Assembly: GCA_964618785.1 (NCBI GenBank)
Contig: CAZUCY010000039.1
Coordinates: 1-27,699 of the forward strand
Direction: 5' to 3'
DNA from: FEN-1297 sp964618785
GTDB lineage: Bacteria > Bacteroidota > Ignavibacteria > Ignavibacteriales > Ignavibacteriaceae
Length of the DNA: 27,699 nt
Each line of letters starts with the position of its first letter. The stretch's first letter is position 1. Both the position numbers and the translations under genes were made by a program. Of this stretch, positions 8,755 to 17,123 are shown in pieces. The notes under the pieces were generated by a model, which saw only the letters and a list, made by a program, of their open reading frames with translations, was not told the DNA's origin and ran no database searches.

Positions 8755-9216
8755 ATGCTAAAAAAAGAAGATATAAGCCAAAATGCAAAAATACTTGCCG
8801 AATTGACCTTCAGCCTAATGACTATATGTCAGAAAAAAGAAAGCAAATTAGCGGAACAGAGTGGACTAACGCAAGCGGAGTTTAAATGTCTGCGTTCTTT
8901 CGGTAGGGAAGAATGTCTTAACAATAAAAATATAGCCGAAAGGATGAACTTAAGCCCAAGCAGATTAACAAGAATCATTAACAATCTTGTTCTGAAAGGG
9001 TATATTATCAGAGAAATTAATAATACAGACAGGCGTAATATGTGCGTTGCTCTATCCGTTAAAGGAATACAAATTGTTCAACTTTTAAGTCAATCTTATC
9101 TTGATATCCACACAGAAATCCTTGAAAATATTGATGAATCGCAGCTTCCGCCGCTAATTAACACAATGACTAAATTACTTTCGATTTTACAAAATGGAGC
9201 ACAAAAGTTCAAGTGA
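8755..9216 (+). CDS. MarR family winged-helix transcriptional regulator
   Basis: A 153-residue protein with the MarR layout. An N-terminal dimerisation helix is followed by the winged helix-turn-helix: LTQAEFKCLRSFG, then NIAERMNLSPSRLTRIINNL as recognition helix, then the wing YIIREINNTDRRNMCVALS with the conserved DRR. C-terminal dimerisation helices complete it. MarR proteins repress nearby or own genes and often sense phenolics or oxidants. No obvious target transporter or enzyme is adjacent, so the regulated gene cannot be named; autoregulation through the AT-rich repeats upstream is possible. It follows the IMPACT gene by 114 bases on the same strand and is convergent with the next gene. 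Confidence 0.93.
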   Translation: MLKKEDISQNAKILAELTFSLMTICQKKESKLAEQSGLTQAEFKCLRSFGREECLNNKNIAERMNLSPSRLTRIINNLVLKGYIIREINNTDRRNMCVALSVKGIQIVQLLSQSYLDIHTEILENIDESQLPPLINTMTKLLSILQNGAQKFK

Positions 9217-9264
9217 TTACATGAGGCAATTTGGGAGTAAAGAATAGGTTGAGAGTGCATTCCC

Positions 9265-9702
9265 TTATCTAAATATCCTTTTTTTCTCATTCATATATAA
9301 TTTTGTCCATTCCAAATCCGATAAAAGCTCATTAATATTTAAAAATCCCTGCTGTGTTAAATCAAAATATGTCTGTTGGAAATGTAATTTGAGATTTTCT
9401 TCGGCGCCGGAGATAATCTCTTGTATTTTAATAACAGCTTTATTCATATTATCAGAAAAATCTTTTTTTATTTGTTCAATGTTATTTATCTCAGAATTTA
9501 TTATTCCGCTATTAACTATTCGCAGCAGCCCCAGAATATATTTAGCCGTAAAAACCAAATCTTCAAACAATGTTTCATTATTATTTTTTAATGCTTCTTC
9601 ATAGATGCGGAGAAGTTCGGCTTTACGTTTAAGTTTTGATCTTGAGAATTTCTCAACTTCGTTGACAAACTCCGATGGGTTTTTAGGGTATACAGTTTTC
9701 AT
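9265..9702 (-). CDS. Hypothetical, predominantly helical protein
   Basis: A 145-residue protein I do not recognise. It is rich in K, E, N and L, with long amphipathic stretches typical of alpha-helical bundles (for example around EVEKFSRSKLKRKAELLRIY and the middle KKDFSDNMNKAVIKIQEII). It has no signal peptide, membrane segment, cysteine or metal-binding motif. It starts at ATG 9702, only 9 bases after the O-methyltransferase stop, so the two are very probably co-transcribed. Codon usage and composition look like the neighbours. Coding status is supported by the tight spacing and the absence of a competing frame; function is unknown. Confidence 0.75.
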   Translation of the reverse strand: MKTVYPKNPSEFVNEVEKFSRSKLKRKAELLRIYEEALKNNNETLFEDLVFTAKYILGLLRIVNSGIINSEINNIEQIKKDFSDNMNKAVIKIQEIISGAEENLKLHFQQTYFDLTQQGFLNINELLSDLEWTKLYMNEKKRIFR

Positions 9703-9711
9703 AATTATAAT

Positions 9712-10350
9712 CTATAATTTTACACCTATACCAATACCATCTCCAACTGGCAGAATTGTGGTCTTTAAATTGGGCTGAGAAGTGAATATAGTATTAAATT
9801 CTTTTATCACTTTCACAGCACTTTTCTGGTCGCCTGGAACTTTTGAAGCTGCAGCATAACCGCGCCATAACAAATTATCGACAAAAATCACTCCTCCCTT
9901 TTTAAGGAGAATTAAAGAATAATCAAAAAGGCGCTTATAATCTATTTTATCCGCATCAAGGAATATAAAATCAAATTTTTTATCAAAGCGAGGTAATTCA
10001 TCAAGAGCATTGCCCGCAATAATATTTATCTTCCCTCCCAAACCTGATTTAGTAATATTTTCTTTGGCAAGCATAATATTATCTTCGCTCTTTTCAATAG
10101 TATAAACAGAACCTTTCTTTTTTAAGTTCCGTGCAATTCTTATTGTTGAATAAGCAATTGCAGTACCAAGTTCTAGAATGCGTTTTGGCTTTATAAGGCA
10201 TATCAATTGTTCTAAGAATTCAGCTGAATCCCGGGATAAAATCGGGATACTATTCTCTTCTGCATACTTTTCCATATCGAGTACAAGAGGATCGATTTCT
10301 TTAATAAAACTTTGGAGATAAGTTTTCTGAGATGGAATTAAAATACTCAT
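9712..10350 (-). CDS. Class I SAM-dependent O-methyltransferase (catechol/caffeoyl-CoA OMT type)
   Basis: A 212-residue methyltransferase of the methyltransf_3 family. The N-terminal helical cap is followed by motif I ILELGTAIAYSTIRIA (SAM-binding glycine loop), an acidic residue at YTIEKS, the metal/catalytic region FDFIFLDADKIDY, and GGVIFVDNLLWRG. The substrate cannot be told from sequence; bacterial members usually act on catechol-like small molecules. The frame stays open to GTG 10515 (267 residues), but the extra 55 residues contain an odd hydrophobic segment and coincide with a decayed DUF4926-like gene. I therefore start at ATG 10350, which has AGGAT a few bases upstream and gives the normal family length. 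The next gene follows after 9 bases. Confidence 0.92.
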   Translation of the reverse strand: MSILIPSQKTYLQSFIKEIDPLVLDMEKYAEENSIPILSRDSAEFLEQLICLIKPKRILELGTAIAYSTIRIARNLKKKGSVYTIEKSEDNIMLAKENITKSGLGGKINIIAGNALDELPRFDKKFDFIFLDADKIDYKRLFDYSLILLKKGGVIFVDNLLWRGYAAASKVPGDQKSAVKVIKEFNTIFTSQPNLKTTILPVGDGIGIGVKL

Positions 10351-10458
10351 AAGATATCCTAATAAAAAAGTTAATACAAAAAAAAATAAAATGAAGGAGA
10401 ATTGCAGAAATTTCAATTCTCTTAATATAAAAGTCACGAAAATATCAATTTCATACCA

Positions 10459-10657
10459 TGCTGGTTCAACTTCATAGTGAAACAATAATAAATCCCTTTT
10501 ATCTAAAGCTGCCACTGCTATAGTAGTACTTAATGTATTATAAAATTCAACTTCGAAGACATTTTTCCCGATTTTCTCAATTATTGTTCCTACTTAGCAG
10601 GTAACAAGTTCTTTTCTCAGGGATATCCTTTAGAAAAGCAACAACGTCTAATAATTT
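10459..10657 (-). pseudogene. Decayed DUF4926-like gene
   Basis: Three frames together give one DUF4926-like sequence. LLDVVAFLKDIPEK (10654-10613) is followed by a shift, NLLPAK (10610-10593), a second shift, then GTIIEKIGKNVFEVEF and LDKRDLLLFHYEVEPA (from 10590 down to about 10459). Living members are about 60-80 residues. The likely original stop has been lost, so the last frame reads on toward the O-methyltransferase. Family assignment is from memory of the motif pattern. Confidence 0.7.
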
Positions 10658-10660
10658 AAA

Positions 10661-10898
10661 TTCAATTGTGTATCTTTTCCCATTACAGTCTTCTTCACCT
10701 GGTATTGCAACACACACACTAGCAGTTTTTAATATAGCCTAGCTGTTTTCAGCCCTTCAGCATCATATGAACTTATACCGAGAAAAGTCTGAAAAATCCT
10801 TACATTATTTTTATCTTCATTGTAAAATGCATTTAGGCAATAACCATTCAGTTTTTTTGATCAACTATGGCATTATTGTACCGAGGTAGTTTCATCAT
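10661..10898 (-). pseudogene. Decayed DUF6883-like gene, truncated at its 3' end
   Basis: From ATG 10898 the minus strand reads MMKLPRYNNAIVDQ. It then shifts frame in a run of seven A (10858-10852) and continues KKLNGYCLNAFYNEDKNN and VRIFQTFLGISSYDAEGLKT. After another shift near 10735 it reads AIPGEEDCNGKRYTIEF. These segments are in the order expected of DUF6883 proteins, which are often encoded next to DUF4926. The C-terminal third is missing, and the frame runs directly into the DUF4926 remnant, suggesting a deletion across the junction. Confidence 0.7.
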
Positions 10899-10923
10899 AT
10901 TTTAACAATGGGAAAAAATTGAT

Positions 10924-10958
10924 AAAAGATTTTCTAAAATGAATTTTTTTAATCTTTT
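10924..10958 (-). terminator. Possible AT-rich terminator after the subtilase
   Basis: On the minus strand, 8 bases after the subtilase stop, AAAAGATT (10958-10951) pairs with AATCTTTT (10931-10924), and a T-rich tail follows. The stem has little GC, so its strength is doubtful. Confidence 0.35.
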
Positions 10959-10966
10959 TTTTGTTG

Positions 10967-12949
10967 TTATTTAATGATCACCAATTTATTACTGTATTTT
11001 TTGCCTTCAATAGTAAGAATATAAAAGTAAACGCCGCTTGAGCATTTAGTACCATGGTCATTTTTCCCATCCCAGGCAATTGTGTTTTTTCCTGCGGTTG
11101 CAACTCCGTTAAATAATATTTTTATTCTCTGCCCCAAAGTATTAAATATTATTATTTTTGCATTTTCATTTGAGTTTGCATAAAAATCTATATATGTGTA
11201 CTGTGAACTAGAATTAAACGGATTAGGGTAATTATTACTTAGTTTTTCTATAGGAGAATTAACAATACTTAAATTAGAAGTAACAATATTTGTTTGACTA
11301 TATTGAAAATTATAAAACCCCGTTGATGGTTCACGATAGCTGCTGCCTTTGCTATCAATATATGTAAAATAAAAATACAATGGTTGTCCATCGGCAAGTT
11401 GAGGGACAGCAAAATTGTATTTTAGTTTCCCGTCATAGGAAAGGTTTTGAGTATTATATACTAAAGAATCCAATGAATAATGTATATAAGCATTTTCAAT
11501 AGCATTAGAAGAAAAGAATATTTTGTTAATCCGGTAATTACCGGAAGTATCTGAAATGTTAGGATATGCAATTGCCTTTTCTGCAGAAATTAATCCATGC
11601 CCAATGTTATTATTTGGTGCATTTGAATTAGCGCTGGTTTGAAGAATAATATTTCTTGCCTGTACATTTGTAAGATATGGATACGCAGAAAGAAGTAGTG
11701 CCCCTATGCCACTTGATATCGGGGTGGCAAATGATGTTCCATCTCCATATTCATAGCTGCTAAAACCGCTGCCAACATCAGCGCCAAAATCATTGACACC
11801 CTGAGCGACAACATCAGGCTTTATACGGCCATCGGATGTAGGACCATGGGAACTGAAATCAGCAAGATTATTCTCTGAATCCACAGCGCCTGCAGCAATA
11901 ATATAAAACGCATCAGCAGGAGTATCAACATAATACCATGAATCATCCCCCTCATTACCTGCTGCGGTAAATGTTAATAATCCCCTTTGAAAAGCGAGAT
12001 TTACAGCTTTTGCACAAATTGTGGTTTTGCCATCCATATCGGCATAGGTATAGCTATAAGTTGTATCATCAAAAATATTATAACCCAGAGAACTTGTTGT
12101 GACGTCAGCGCCGAGACCTTCCATCCATTCAAGCGCAGCAGCATAGTTATCTTCTTCAATATGAGATTCACTTCTGTCATCTTCGGTTTTAGCAAGAATA
12201 AAGCTGGCACCATAAGCAGCGCCTATGATAGAACTATCCTTATATCCTCCGATAATTGAAAATACCATGGTGCCATGGAACCCGGAAGCATAGTAATCCC
12301 CAGGTTGCGGAGCGGTTGAAGTATCATGAAATACATAATTATATTCAGCAAGAACCTTAGCATTAATTAGTGATTCATGTTTTTTCCAAATGAAACCATC
12401 ATCAAGAATTCCGATTATAATTCCTTGCCCATTTATTCCTTTTGAGTGTACAATTGGAATATCGGATAAATTAAGCTGACCATAAGCACTGCCATAATCA
12501 GCCTGTATCGGGCCCCCGACACTTTTTTCAATCCTGGTTTTTGAAAAAGTTTTTTCGGGAGTAAATTTTATATTTCTTACCGGTTGAACAGATTGAACAA
12601 ATGGAAGTGTTGAAATATGTTGTATTTGCTCATTTGTCAGAAAAGCCGACACTGCATTAAACCATCTAAGCTGATTTTCAATTTTAATACCCATGTCCTG
12701 CAAATTTTTAACATAATCTTTGCATAAGGGAATATCCTCATACGTGACGATATTATTCTTACCCATCACTTTCTCTCTGCGTGCAATGCTATGGGCTGTC
12801 AAAAGGTTGATAGCTTCCCTATAACCAGCAATATTTTTATCGAGAGAATTATTTGAATTAATCTTTTTATCATTAAAATAAATTAAATATTTATTTTGAG
12901 AAAAAGAAAATGGTAAAGTCAGCAAAAAGAGTAAAAATATTTTCTTCAT
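10967..12949 (-). CDS. Secreted S8 (subtilisin-like) serine protease with type IX sorting domain
   Basis: A 660-residue exported protease. A Sec signal peptide occupies about residues 1-17 (MKK, a hydrophobic LFLLTLPFSFS core, then Q). An inhibitor-like propeptide region follows to about 150, then the peptidase S8 domain with catalytic Asp183 (GILDDGF), His225 (GFHGTMV), oxyanion Asn332 (AAGNEGD) and Ser406 (GTSFATP). A middle beta-rich domain comes next. From residue 573 the last 88 residues form a T9SS type A sorting domain opening NYPNPFN and ending SNKLVIIK, which sends the protein across the outer membrane. All catalytic residues are present, so it should be active, probably in degrading external protein. 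It lies 107 bases downstream of lepB on the same strand but may have its own promoter. Confidence 0.96.
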   Translation of the reverse strand: MKKIFLLFLLTLPFSFSQNKYLIYFNDKKINSNNSLDKNIAGYREAINLLTAHSIARREKVMGKNNIVTYEDIPLCKDYVKNLQDMGIKIENQLRWFNAVSAFLTNEQIQHISTLPFVQSVQPVRNIKFTPEKTFSKTRIEKSVGGPIQADYGSAYGQLNLSDIPIVHSKGINGQGIIIGILDDGFIWKKHESLINAKVLAEYNYVFHDTSTAPQPGDYYASGFHGTMVFSIIGGYKDSSIIGAAYGASFILAKTEDDRSESHIEEDNYAAALEWMEGLGADVTTSSLGYNIFDDTTYSYTYADMDGKTTICAKAVNLAFQRGLLTFTAAGNEGDDSWYYVDTPADAFYIIAAGAVDSENNLADFSSHGPTSDGRIKPDVVAQGVNDFGADVGSGFSSYEYGDGTSFATPISSGIGALLLSAYPYLTNVQARNIILQTSANSNAPNNNIGHGLISAEKAIAYPNISDTSGNYRINKIFFSSNAIENAYIHYSLDSLVYNTQNLSYDGKLKYNFAVPQLADGQPLYFYFTYIDSKGSSYREPSTGFYNFQYSQTNIVTSNLSIVNSPIEKLSNNYPNPFNSSSQYTYIDFYANSNENAKIIIFNTLGQRIKILFNGVATAGKNTIAWDGKNDHGTKCSSGVYFYILTIEGKKYSNKLVIIK

Positions 12950-13056
12950 ATGTATTTAAAATTGCGCTTTGAAAGAAGTATGTGACTATTAAAATTACTT
13001 TCAGTTAATATATAAAACACAATCCGAATTAAAAAATACTTTCCCTGTGCATTTAA

Positions 13057-13986
13057 TTAATGTATAATCTTCAGTACCCTGCCCCACCTGATGGAATGAA
13101 AAAATGCCTGCAGGTTTTCCAGCCTAGTAGGAAGCTCCCAGGACCAATAAACAATAACAGCTTTACCAATAATGTTATCTTCCGGCAGAAATCCCCAATA
13201 ACGGCTATCCATGCTTTCATCACGACTATCTCCCATTACGAAGTAATAATTTTTTGCAAATTTGTATTTCCTGACAGGTATGCCGTTAATTGTAATTACA
13301 GTACCTTCAACACTTACGATTTTTGAACCTTGTTCCCTTTCAATAAATAGTCCCCATTCATTTATATTCTTAGAATTCAGGTCAACGGTCATCGAGTTTT
13401 TAGGCACTACAACCGGTCCATAATTATCACTATTCCAATTTCTTCCTTGCGGAAAAATTTTTTTATCAGACATACCGCCTTTCAAAATATTGAACCGTGA
13501 TAAAATTGCATTAGGCGGTAAAGGAATTTTATTTTTATTAATATAAACCGTTTTATTTATAATTTGAAGAGTATCGCCAGGACAGCCGACAATACGTTTG
13601 ATAAAATCGATTTCCCCAGCAGGCTTAATTTCATTGAGATTACCGGGATACCTAAATACGATGACATCATTCAGTTTAGGTGCAGATATGCTTATAATTT
13701 TAAAGTTCGGAATGGTAATATTTGTCAGAGGTATAGTCCTTGGTGTGGAAATTGAATAAGCGGATTTATTTACAATGACAAAGTCACCTGCCAACAAAGT
13801 ATTTTCCATTGAACCTGTTGGAACTAGGTCTGCTTCAATAAAAAACATTTTTATAATTAAAGCCGCCGCAAGAGCAATCAGAACAGCAAGAATAAATTCT
13901 TTTATTCTAAATTGAGGTCCGATCGGTGATAACTTATTTAATATTTCTTTTGAACTTTCAATATTATGAATTTCATCAAGGGACAA
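13057..13986 (-). CDS. lepB: Signal peptidase I
   Basis: A 309-residue membrane serine/lysine protease that cleaves Sec and Tat signal peptides. A cytosolic N-terminal stretch precedes one transmembrane segment (about residues 31-50, FILAVLIALAAALIIKMFFI). Box B follows with the nucleophile Ser59 (PTGSMENTLL). Box D has the general base Lys130 (FIKRIVGCPGD), and box E reads VMGDSRDESMDSRYWG. The length is typical for Bacteroidota-type enzymes. The start lies 14 bases after the lepA stop, the same lepA-lepB order known from many bacteria. Its neighbour downstream encodes a protein that needs signal-peptide removal. Confidence 0.97.
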   Translation of the reverse strand: MSLDEIHNIESSKEILNKLSPIGPQFRIKEFILAVLIALAAALIIKMFFIEADLVPTGSMENTLLAGDFVIVNKSAYSISTPRTIPLTNITIPNFKIISISAPKLNDVIVFRYPGNLNEIKPAGEIDFIKRIVGCPGDTLQIINKTVYINKNKIPLPPNAILSRFNILKGGMSDKKIFPQGRNWNSDNYGPVVVPKNSMTVDLNSKNINEWGLFIEREQGSKIVSVEGTVITINGIPVRKYKFAKNYYFVMGDSRDESMDSRYWGFLPEDNIIGKAVIVYWSWELPTRLENLQAFFHSIRWGRVLKIIH

Positions 13987-14000
13987 GATTTAATCCTGTT

Positions 14001-15794
14001 CTAATCATCAATCTGCAACACGGCCAAAAATGCTTCTTGCGGAATTTCTACATTTCCCACCTGTTTCATCCGCTTTTTTCCTTCTTTCTGTTTTTCCAAA
14101 AGTTTTCTTTTCCTGCTTATATCGCCGCCATAGCATTTTGCAAGAACATTTTTCCTTAAAGCTTTTACAACCGATTTAGAAATTACTTTTGAGCCAATAG
14201 CCGCCTGAATATCTATTTCAAACATTTGTCTTGGTATGAGATCCTTTAATTTGCTGCAAACTTTCCTACCCCAATCGTAGGATTTGCTTTTATGCACAAT
14301 CATAGAAAGAGCATCCACAGGCTCATTATTAAGAAGAATATCCAGTTTTACTAAATCAGATTCTATATAACCCATATATTCATAATCAAATGAGGCATAG
14401 CCACGTGACATTGATTTCAGCTTGTCATAAAAATCAAAAATAATTTCAGACAATGGAAATTCATATTGAAGATCGGCTCTTGTAGGATCAATATATGCGG
14501 TATTCTTGTAAATGCCGCGTTTTTCCATCGAAAGTTTCATAATATTTCCTACATATTCACTTGGACAAACAATTTGCGCTTTTACAAAAGGTTCCTCTAT
14601 GCGATCTATATCTCCGACATGCGGCATCATAGCAGGATTATCGACAATTAATATTTCATTTTTTTTATTGTAGACATAGTATTCAACATTTGGAAGAGTC
14701 GTAATAATTGATTGATTATATTCTCTAAGAAGGCGTTCCTGCACTATTTCCATATGAAGCATTCCCAAAAACCCGCATCTGAATCCGAATCCTAATGCCA
14801 CGGATGTTTCCGGCTGATAAATAAGAGCAGAATCATTTAAACGAAATTTCTCAAGTGCATCACGTAAATCTTCAAACTCATCGGCATCTGTCGGATAAAG
14901 ACCGCTATAGACCATTGGTTTAACGTCTTTATAACCGGGCAACGGGTAATCAGCGCCATTCTTTGCATGAGTTACAGTATCACCCACTTTAATGTTGTGA
15001 ACTTCTTTTATCCCAGAAATAAGATATCCGACGTTACCGGCAGATAATTCATCAGTCTTAATCTTCTTTAAACCGAGAATTCCTATCTCTTCAGCTTCGA
15101 TTACAGTATCAACAACAAAATATTTTATTTTATCGTGAGTTTTTAAAGTACCATTAAATATTCTTATATAAGCAATTGCGCCGCGATAAGCATCAAATAT
15201 AGAATCGAAGATAAGCGCCTGCAACGGTTCATTGGGACTACCTTTAGGGGCAGGAATTTTTTTAACCACTTTTTCAAGAATTTCGTCAACGCCTATTCTG
15301 GATTTTGCACTGGCAAGAATAATTTCATTCGGGTCGCAGCCGATAAGATCAATTATCTGACCTTTGACCTTATCAATCTCGGCGCTGGGAAGATCAATCT
15401 TATTTATAACGGGAATTATTTCCAGACCCGCCTCAATTGCCAGATAAAGATTGCTTATAGTCTGTGCTTCCACACCTTGTGCAGCATCAACTACAAGCAA
15501 TGCCCCTTCGCATGCAGCTAAAGATCTTGACACTTCATAAGAAAAGTCTACATGCCCGGGAGTGTCTATTAAGTTTAAGATATAATCCTGGTTATCACTT
15601 GCTTTATATTTCATTTGGATAGCATGCGATTTAATAGTAATTCCGCGTTCTCTTTCGAGTTCTAAATCATCCAAAACCTGCGCTTTAGCTTCGCGTTCGG
15701 ATACAGTTCCTGTTTTTTCAAGCAGACAATCCGCAATTGTAGACTTACCATGATCAATATGCGCAATAATGCAAAAATTTCTAATATTATTCAT
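14001..15794 (-). CDS. lepA: Elongation factor 4 (LepA), ribosome-associated GTPase
   Basis: A 597-residue translational GTPase acting in ribosome biogenesis and back-translocation under stress. The G1 loop AHIDHGKST is at residues 11-19, G2 lies around RERGITIKSH, G3 reads DTPGHVDF and G4 reads NKIDLP. EF-G-like domains follow, with the LepA-specific stretch CGFLGMLHMEIVQERL. The unique C-terminal domain contains KKRMKQVGNVEIPQEAFLAV, close to the usual lepA end. Length matches the family norm of about 600. It is the first gene of the lepA-lepB pair. In the 112-base region before it, a small inverted repeat (ATACTT/AAGTAT at 15821-15839) lies 27 bases upstream of the ATG. Confidence 0.98.
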   Translation of the reverse strand: MNNIRNFCIIAHIDHGKSTIADCLLEKTGTVSEREAKAQVLDDLELERERGITIKSHAIQMKYKASDNQDYILNLIDTPGHVDFSYEVSRSLAACEGALLVVDAAQGVEAQTISNLYLAIEAGLEIIPVINKIDLPSAEIDKVKGQIIDLIGCDPNEIILASAKSRIGVDEILEKVVKKIPAPKGSPNEPLQALIFDSIFDAYRGAIAYIRIFNGTLKTHDKIKYFVVDTVIEAEEIGILGLKKIKTDELSAGNVGYLISGIKEVHNIKVGDTVTHAKNGADYPLPGYKDVKPMVYSGLYPTDADEFEDLRDALEKFRLNDSALIYQPETSVALGFGFRCGFLGMLHMEIVQERLLREYNQSIITTLPNVEYYVYNKKNEILIVDNPAMMPHVGDIDRIEEPFVKAQIVCPSEYVGNIMKLSMEKRGIYKNTAYIDPTRADLQYEFPLSEIIFDFYDKLKSMSRGYASFDYEYMGYIESDLVKLDILLNNEPVDALSMIVHKSKSYDWGRKVCSKLKDLIPRQMFEIDIQAAIGSKVISKSVVKALRKNVLAKCYGGDISRKRKLLEKQKEGKKRMKQVGNVEIPQEAFLAVLQIDD

Positions 15795-15906
15795 AAATTC
15801 AAAGAGATTGAATTGTAAATATACTTACAGAAGAAGTATCTTGAAAGGAAGAAGAGGGAAGAGAAGTTATATACTACTGAATACTTGTAATGGTGTTCAA
15901 TTTATC

Positions 15907-16848
15907 TCAATTTTCATCTGTAATAGTTTCAATGATAATTCCTTCCCGCAGAGCAAAATCCGAAACAGTCATATTTTCAATTTTAAATAATTGAAATATT
16001 TGCCTAAGAATAATCAGTCCAGCCGGAATAATATCTGCTCGCTTTTCCTCAATTCCTTTTATCTTCAATCTTTCTTCAAGCGTTTTCATACTTAACACTT
16101 CGTCTGTAATATTAAACAATTCATTTTTTGTAAAGGAAAATCCATTAAGAGCTTTAGCTCTTTTTCCTTCGCGATAGTAAAATATCATTGCAGCAACAGA
16201 TTGAATTGTACCGGAAGATCCCACAGCAAGATCATACTTATTATTAAAAACAATATTCGATTCAGTTTTTATTTCATGTTTGATCATTTGTTCACATTCC
16301 CGTACAAATTCTTCAGTTAAAATAAAATTAGGGAAGTATTTTTTACTTAAGCGAACTGCACCTACTTTTACACTTGCGGTAAAAACCGACTTGCCGTTTT
16401 TCCCAAAAATAATTTCAGTACTTCCACCGCCAATATCTATACAAAGCGCCGATTTATTATAAAGCTCTAATGCTTTATTAGCGCCAGTAAAAATTAATTC
16501 AGCTTCATGCTTACCGTTTATAATTTCTATCTTAATGCTGGTTAATTCTTTTACTGTTCTAAGGAAATCATCACTATTTCTTGCCTCTCTTACTGCGCTT
16601 GTGGCAATAGCACGAATTTTAGCTTTGTAATATTCAGCCAGTTTCTTGAAAGATCGTAATATTTTTATAGCATGATCCATTTCTTCTTTGGATATAAAGC
16701 TTAGATCTTTACCTTGACTTGAGCCAAGCCGAATTACTTCTCTTTCCCTGTCCACAACTTTAAACGTGCCATTTTCTTTCACCTGAACAATTATAAGGTG
16801 AAATGAATTTGTTCCCATATCAATTGCTGCAATATGCTTAGATGCCAT
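15907..16848 (-). CDS. Ppx/GppA family phosphatase (exopolyphosphatase or pppGpp phosphatase)
   Basis: A 313-residue member of the ASKHA (actin/Hsp70-like) fold. Phosphate-1 motif AAIDMGTNSFHLII is at the N-terminus and phosphate-2 motif CIDIGGGSTEIIFG is near residue 140. Conserved segments IATSAVREARNSDDF and AVGSSGTIQSVA are also present. It is the short form with only the two-lobed catalytic core and lacks the C-terminal HD-like domain of E. coli Ppx. Such short proteins hydrolyse polyphosphate or pppGpp, and sequence alone does not decide which. It is transcribed toward lepA with a 112-base gap and is preceded by a 275-base gap, so it probably has its own promoter. Confidence 0.95.
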   Translation of the reverse strand: MASKHIAAIDMGTNSFHLIIVQVKENGTFKVVDREREVIRLGSSQGKDLSFISKEEMDHAIKILRSFKKLAEYYKAKIRAIATSAVREARNSDDFLRTVKELTSIKIEIINGKHEAELIFTGANKALELYNKSALCIDIGGGSTEIIFGKNGKSVFTASVKVGAVRLSKKYFPNFILTEEFVRECEQMIKHEIKTESNIVFNNKYDLAVGSSGTIQSVAAMIFYYREGKRAKALNGFSFTKNELFNITDEVLSMKTLEERLKIKGIEEKRADIIPAGLIILRQIFQLFKIENMTVSDFALREGIIIETITDEN

Positions 16849-16909
16849 CTTAGGTTTATATATTCCTTCCTGATTTGATGAATAAGAATAAAAAAATAAG
16901 TTAAAAATC

Positions 16910-16937
16910 TTAGCCTTCGGTTAGTTCTTCCGGCTAA
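16910..16937 (-). repeat. Weak inverted repeat TTAGCC/GGCTAA between the GT9 and ppx/gppA genes
   Basis: TTAGCC at 16910-16915 and GGCTAA at 16932-16937 could form a 6-bp stem with a 16-base loop. On the minus strand ATTTTT follows, so it may terminate the GT9 transcript. The surrounding 275-bp gap shows no gene. Confidence 0.25.
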
Positions 16938-17049
16938 TCCCTTTTAAGTGCAAACTTAGGCTTCAAAAAAAATATTTTATCGGTTCCAAATTTAAAGATG
17001 AATAAATTAAAAATAAAAATTATTATAAGTCAAAGCTTGTTTACCAAAT

Positions 17050-17069
17050 GGGCAAGCCGGCAGGTAGGG
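17050..17069. repeat. Degenerate GC-rich palindrome around GCCGGC
   Basis: The 20 bases GGGCAAGCCGGCAGGTAGGG stand out in an AT-rich gap. They look like a worn copy of a palindrome of type CCTGCCTGCCGGCAGGCAGG. A half-copy, CCTGCCTGCC, is seen at 26198-26207 in another intergenic gap. This suggests a dispersed extragenic repeat. Confidence 0.35.
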
Positions 17070-17123
17070 CTTACTTTATAGGAATCACAATTTGACAAGA
17101 TATTATTAGATTGAAATTTGTTT

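Noticed and set aside
9096..9290. 64-codon minus-strand open frame overlapping the marR end
   Set aside because: It is antisense to the conserved MarR C-terminus and overlaps the next gene's end; no independent support.
10351..10515. N-terminal extension of the O-methyltransferase with an apparent transmembrane helix
   Set aside because: It coincides with the tail of a decayed DUF4926-like gene; the family normally starts at the position of ATG 10350.
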